NCBI GenBank assembly: GCA_050633665.1
Contig: JBOEGY010000007.1
Coordinates: 1-64,000, forward strand
DNA from: JAUIAI01 sp050633665
GTDB taxonomy: Bacteria > Pseudomonadota > Gammaproteobacteria > Burkholderiales > Burkholderiaceae_E
Length of the DNA stretch: 64,000 nt
Direction: 5' to 3'
How positions within the stretch are numbered: position 1 is the first letter of the stretch; every line of letters starts with the position of its first letter. Position numbers and translations under genes: made by a program. The notes beneath the pieces are model-generated. The model worked only from the letters and a program-made list of their open reading frames with translations. It was not told the origin of the DNA and made no database searches. This document shows, piece by piece, positions 61,659 through 64,000 of this stretch.

Positions 61659-62539
61659 TGCCCGGTATCGACGCCCATTGCCACTTCTGGCAGATCGCAC
61701 GCGGCGACTACGGTTGGTTAAACGAGGCCGGCCCCAAACTGGACTGCTTGCGCCGCGACTTCCTCCCCCCGGAACTGTCCGATATCAACCAGCGATGCCC
61801 GGTCGTCGCGGTACAGGCGGCACCTACAGAAGCAGAAACGAGATACTTGCTGGCGCTGGCGTCCGAGCATCAGCAAATTGCCGCAGTCGTGGGTTGGTTC
61901 GACCTTGCCGATCCCCAGGCAACTGACCGGCTGGCGCAACTGGCCGCCAACCCGCTTCTTAAGTCGCTACGGCCAATGCTGCAGGACATTCCCGAGGACG
62001 ACTGGATCAATCGTGCCCCTGTCCCCGCCCTACTCGATCGAATGGCAACGCTTGGCCTGCGTCTGGATGCGCTGGTCCTGCCGCGCCACCTTGAGCCGTT
62101 AAACCGGTTTGTGCAACGTTACCCGGACCTGCCCGTCATCATTGATCATGCGGCCAAGCCGGCACTCGCTACGCCGCCCGGCGACCCGCGTCATGCGATG
62201 TGGTCGCAGGGCATGGCGCAGCTAGCCGCGTTCGACCATGTGCACTGCAAGTTGTCTGGCCTGCTCACGGAGATGCACCCGGACCAACTGGCTGACCCGC
62301 ACAGCGCGTTAACAGTTCTGAGACCGGTCGTTGATGCGCTGCTCGACTGGTTTGGCCCACAACGGCTTGTATGGGGTTCAGATTGGCCGGTGCTAACCCT
62401 CGCCGCGTCACACCAGCGCTGGGTAGAACTGAGCGACAAATTGCTGGCCGATTTAAGCACCGATGAACGCGCCGCCATTTTTGGCGGCAATGCCCAGCGC
62501 TTTTACGGGCTGAGCACGAACCCTGAGGCTCAAAAATGA
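61658..62539 (+). CDS. Amidohydrolase, probable L-fuconolactonase
   Basis: 293 aa. The N-terminal metal motif IDAHCHFWQI, the mid VIIDHAAKP and the C-terminal LVWGSDWPVL are those of the amidohydrolase_2 lactonase branch. HCKLSGLLTE is shared with fuconolactonases. It opens the lactone formed in oxidative fucose breakdown. Couples to fucU upstream and to the ABC ATPase downstream (ATGA overlap). Confidence 0.88.
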   Translation: MPGIDAHCHFWQIARGDYGWLNEAGPKLDCLRRDFLPPELSDINQRCPVVAVQAAPTEAETRYLLALASEHQQIAAVVGWFDLADPQATDRLAQLAANPLLKSLRPMLQDIPEDDWINRAPVPALLDRMATLGLRLDALVLPRHLEPLNRFVQRYPDLPVIIDHAAKPALATPPGDPRHAMWSQGMAQLAAFDHVHCKLSGLLTEMHPDQLADPHSALTVLRPVVDALLDWFGPQRLVWGSDWPVLTLAASHQRWVELSDKLLADLSTDERAAIFGGNAQRFYGLSTNPEAQK

Positions 62540-64000
62540 CAACCCTGGTCCAGATGAGCCGTATCGACAAGCGCTTTCCCGGCGTGCACGCGCTTAAATC
62601 GGTCAGCTTCGAACTACAGCCAGGCGAAGTCCATTCACTGATGGGCGAAAACGGCGCCGGCAAATCAACCTTGATGAAAGTGTTGTCCGGTATCTACCAG
62701 CCCGATAGCGGGGAAATCAGACTTGATGGCAATCCAGTCAGGATTGGCTCGCCTCGCGCGGCACGCCAACTCGGCGTGGGGATTATTCATCAGGAGTTGG
62801 CGCTGATGAATGACCTCAATGTGGCGCAGAACATTTTCATTGGGCGCGAACCGCGCAAATCGCTGGGGCGTCTTGACGAGAAGGCGCTGAACCGGCAAGC
62901 CGAACAAATTTTTGAGTCCATGCACATGACCATGGACCCTAAAACTCTGGTGGCCGACCTGACGATTGCGCGTCAACAGATGGTTGAAATTGCCAAGGCG
63001 TTGTCAAACCAATCGCGCATCTTAATCATGGACGAACCCACCGCGGCGCTAAACGATGCAGAGATTGCCGAGCTGTTTCGCATCATTAACCGTCTGCGTA
63101 CCGAAGGGGTCGGCATTGTCTATATCTCACACAAGATGGATGAACTACGACGGATCGCCGATCGCGTGACAATCATGCGCGACGGCGAAACGGTTGGCAC
63201 CGTCAGCGCGGCGGACACGCCGGTCGAAACGATCATCTCGATGATGGTGGGTCGATCGCTGGGCGAGCAGAACAACCATATCCCGGACCATTCAGACTCG
63301 CCAGTTGCCTTGCAGGTCACGGGCTTAAACCGGCAGCGCGTCATTCGTGATGTGAGTTTTTCCGTCCGTCACGGTGAAATTTTGGCCATTGCCGGGCTGA
63401 TGGGCGCCGGACGAACCGAAGTGGCGCGCGCGATCTTTGGCGCCGACCCGCGCGATAGTGGCGAGATCGCAGTGCACGGCAAGCCATGCACTATCAATTC
63501 GCCCCAGGATGCGGTCGCGGCGGGCATCGGGTATCTGTCCGAAGATCGCAAGCATTTCGGGCTGGCGCTCGGGCTGGACGTGCGCGCGAACATTGCGCTG
63601 GCCAGTATGGATCAATTCACCCAACGCGGCGGCCGCGTCAATGAGCGCGCACTGGCTGGCGTTGCAGCCGACTATATCGCCAAGCTCCGTATTCGCACCC
63701 CGTCAGACAAGCAGGAAGTGCGTTTGCTCTCGGGCGGCAATCAACAGAAAGTGGTCATTGCCAAGTGGCTTTTGCGCAATTGCGACGTGTTGATCTTCGA
63801 TGAACCAACCCGCGGTATTGATGTTGGTGCAAAAGCAGAAATATATAAGCTGCTGGCCGATCTGGCGGCACAAGGTAAAGCCATCGTGGTGATCAGCTCC
63901 GAATTGCCCGAAGTGCTGCGCGTCGCCCACCGTATCGCGGTGATGTGCGAAGGACGAATTACCGGCATACTGCCCGGTGGCCCCGGTACCGGACAAGAAG
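62536..64000 (+). CDS. Sugar ABC transporter ATPase (RbsA/MglA type), 3' end cut
   Basis: At least 488 codons, running off the window; the family is about 500 aa. Two ATPase halves: half 1 with Walker A MGENGAGKSTLMK and Walker B ILIMDEPTAAL, half 2 with LSGGNQQKVVIAKWLL and LIFDEPTRGIDVGAKAEIYK; the second P-loop is degenerate (GLMGAGRTE), normal for this family. It powers import of a monosaccharide, likely fucose given the neighbours. Permease and binding-protein genes should follow. Confidence 0.93.
   Translation, partial: MTTLVQMSRIDKRFPGVHALKSVSFELQPGEVHSLMGENGAGKSTLMKVLSGIYQPDSGEIRLDGNPVRIGSPRAARQLGVGIIHQELALMNDLNVAQNIFIGREPRKSLGRLDEKALNRQAEQIFESMHMTMDPKTLVADLTIARQQMVEIAKALSNQSRILIMDEPTAALNDAEIAELFRIINRLRTEGVGIVYISHKMDELRRIADRVTIMRDGETVGTVSAADTPVETIISMMVGRSLGEQNNHIPDHSDSPVALQVTGLNRQRVIRDVSFSVRHGEILAIAGLMGAGRTEVARAIFGADPRDSGEIAVHGKPCTINSPQDAVAAGIGYLSEDRKHFGLALGLDVRANIALASMDQFTQRGGRVNERALAGVAADYIAKLRIRTPSDKQEVRLLSGGNQQKVVIAKWLLRNCDVLIFDEPTRGIDVGAKAEIYKLLADLAAQGKAIVVISSELPEVLRVAHRIAVMCEGRITGILPGGPGTGQE

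Overview
The window reads as chromosome of a gammaproteobacterium, probably an uncultured aquatic one. The evidence is a complete type I-F CRISPR-Cas locus, chromosomal-integron style gene cassettes, a homoprotocatechuate (hpa/hpc) meta-cleavage cluster and EmrAB/RND pumps. A 40-base N run inside the CRISPR array shows a draft scaffold. Three genes carry single-base frameshifts, which may be real decay or base-call errors.

Layout. 1-182: end of an IS3-family element. 191-1229: type I-F CRISPR array, transcribed leftwards. 1360-9782: cas genes on the minus strand in the order cas1, cas2-3, csy1, csy2, csy3, csy4. The 249-bp gap between cas2-3 and csy1 holds two degenerate, oppositely oriented CRISPR repeats around a 19-nt mini-spacer. 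The mini-spacer matches the csy1 promoter next to a CC PAM, with mismatches inside the first 18 positions only at 6 and 12, the bases that flip out of type I guide duplexes. This is the best candidate for a new regulatory system here: a crRNA-like RNA that would make the Csy complex repress its own operon.

10.4-22.5 kb: IlvD/Edd dehydratase, RND pump with adaptor, acyl-CoA ligase, then small housekeeping and hypothetical genes (HD hydrolase, DUF3703, CYTH, uracil-DNA glycosylase). 22.9-28.9 kb: a lipoprotein, then a run of unrelated small minus-strand genes (metalloprotease, GNAT, tautomerase, DUF6506, GST, DUF2200) with two attC-like sites. 29.1-37.7 kb: MDR oxidoreductase, acyl-CoA ligase, EmrAB-type pump with divergent MarR regulator, double acyl-CoA dehydrogenase. 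37.9-44.3 kb: metallo-beta-lactamase fold protein and the hpa cluster (FAH-family enzyme, extradiol dioxygenase, aldehyde dehydrogenase, hydratase) with a divergent LysR regulator; an FAD-linked oxidase gene between the hydratase and dehydrogenase has lost its middle.

44.3-49.2 kb: a repeat lipoprotein, a frameshifted alpha/beta hydrolase beside a winged-helix/hydrolase fusion, a second CYTH gene, and IS3 and IS110 remnants. 49.2-53.6 kb: three unrecognised minus-strand genes. 53.7-59.8 kb: a minus-strand integron cassette array with no integrase in the window (CALIN-like). It carries a PARIS-like AAA-DUF4435 protein, a zinc-ribbon protein, DUF3427-HNH and HNH nucleases, a methionine aminopeptidase, a VOC protein and a brnTA toxin-antitoxin pair. 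60.2-61.0 kb: a DUF4255 (Pvc16-like) gene flanked by two tiny coupled ORFs. 61.2-64.0 kb: an L-fucose-type operon (mutarotase, lactonase, sugar ABC ATPase) running off the end.
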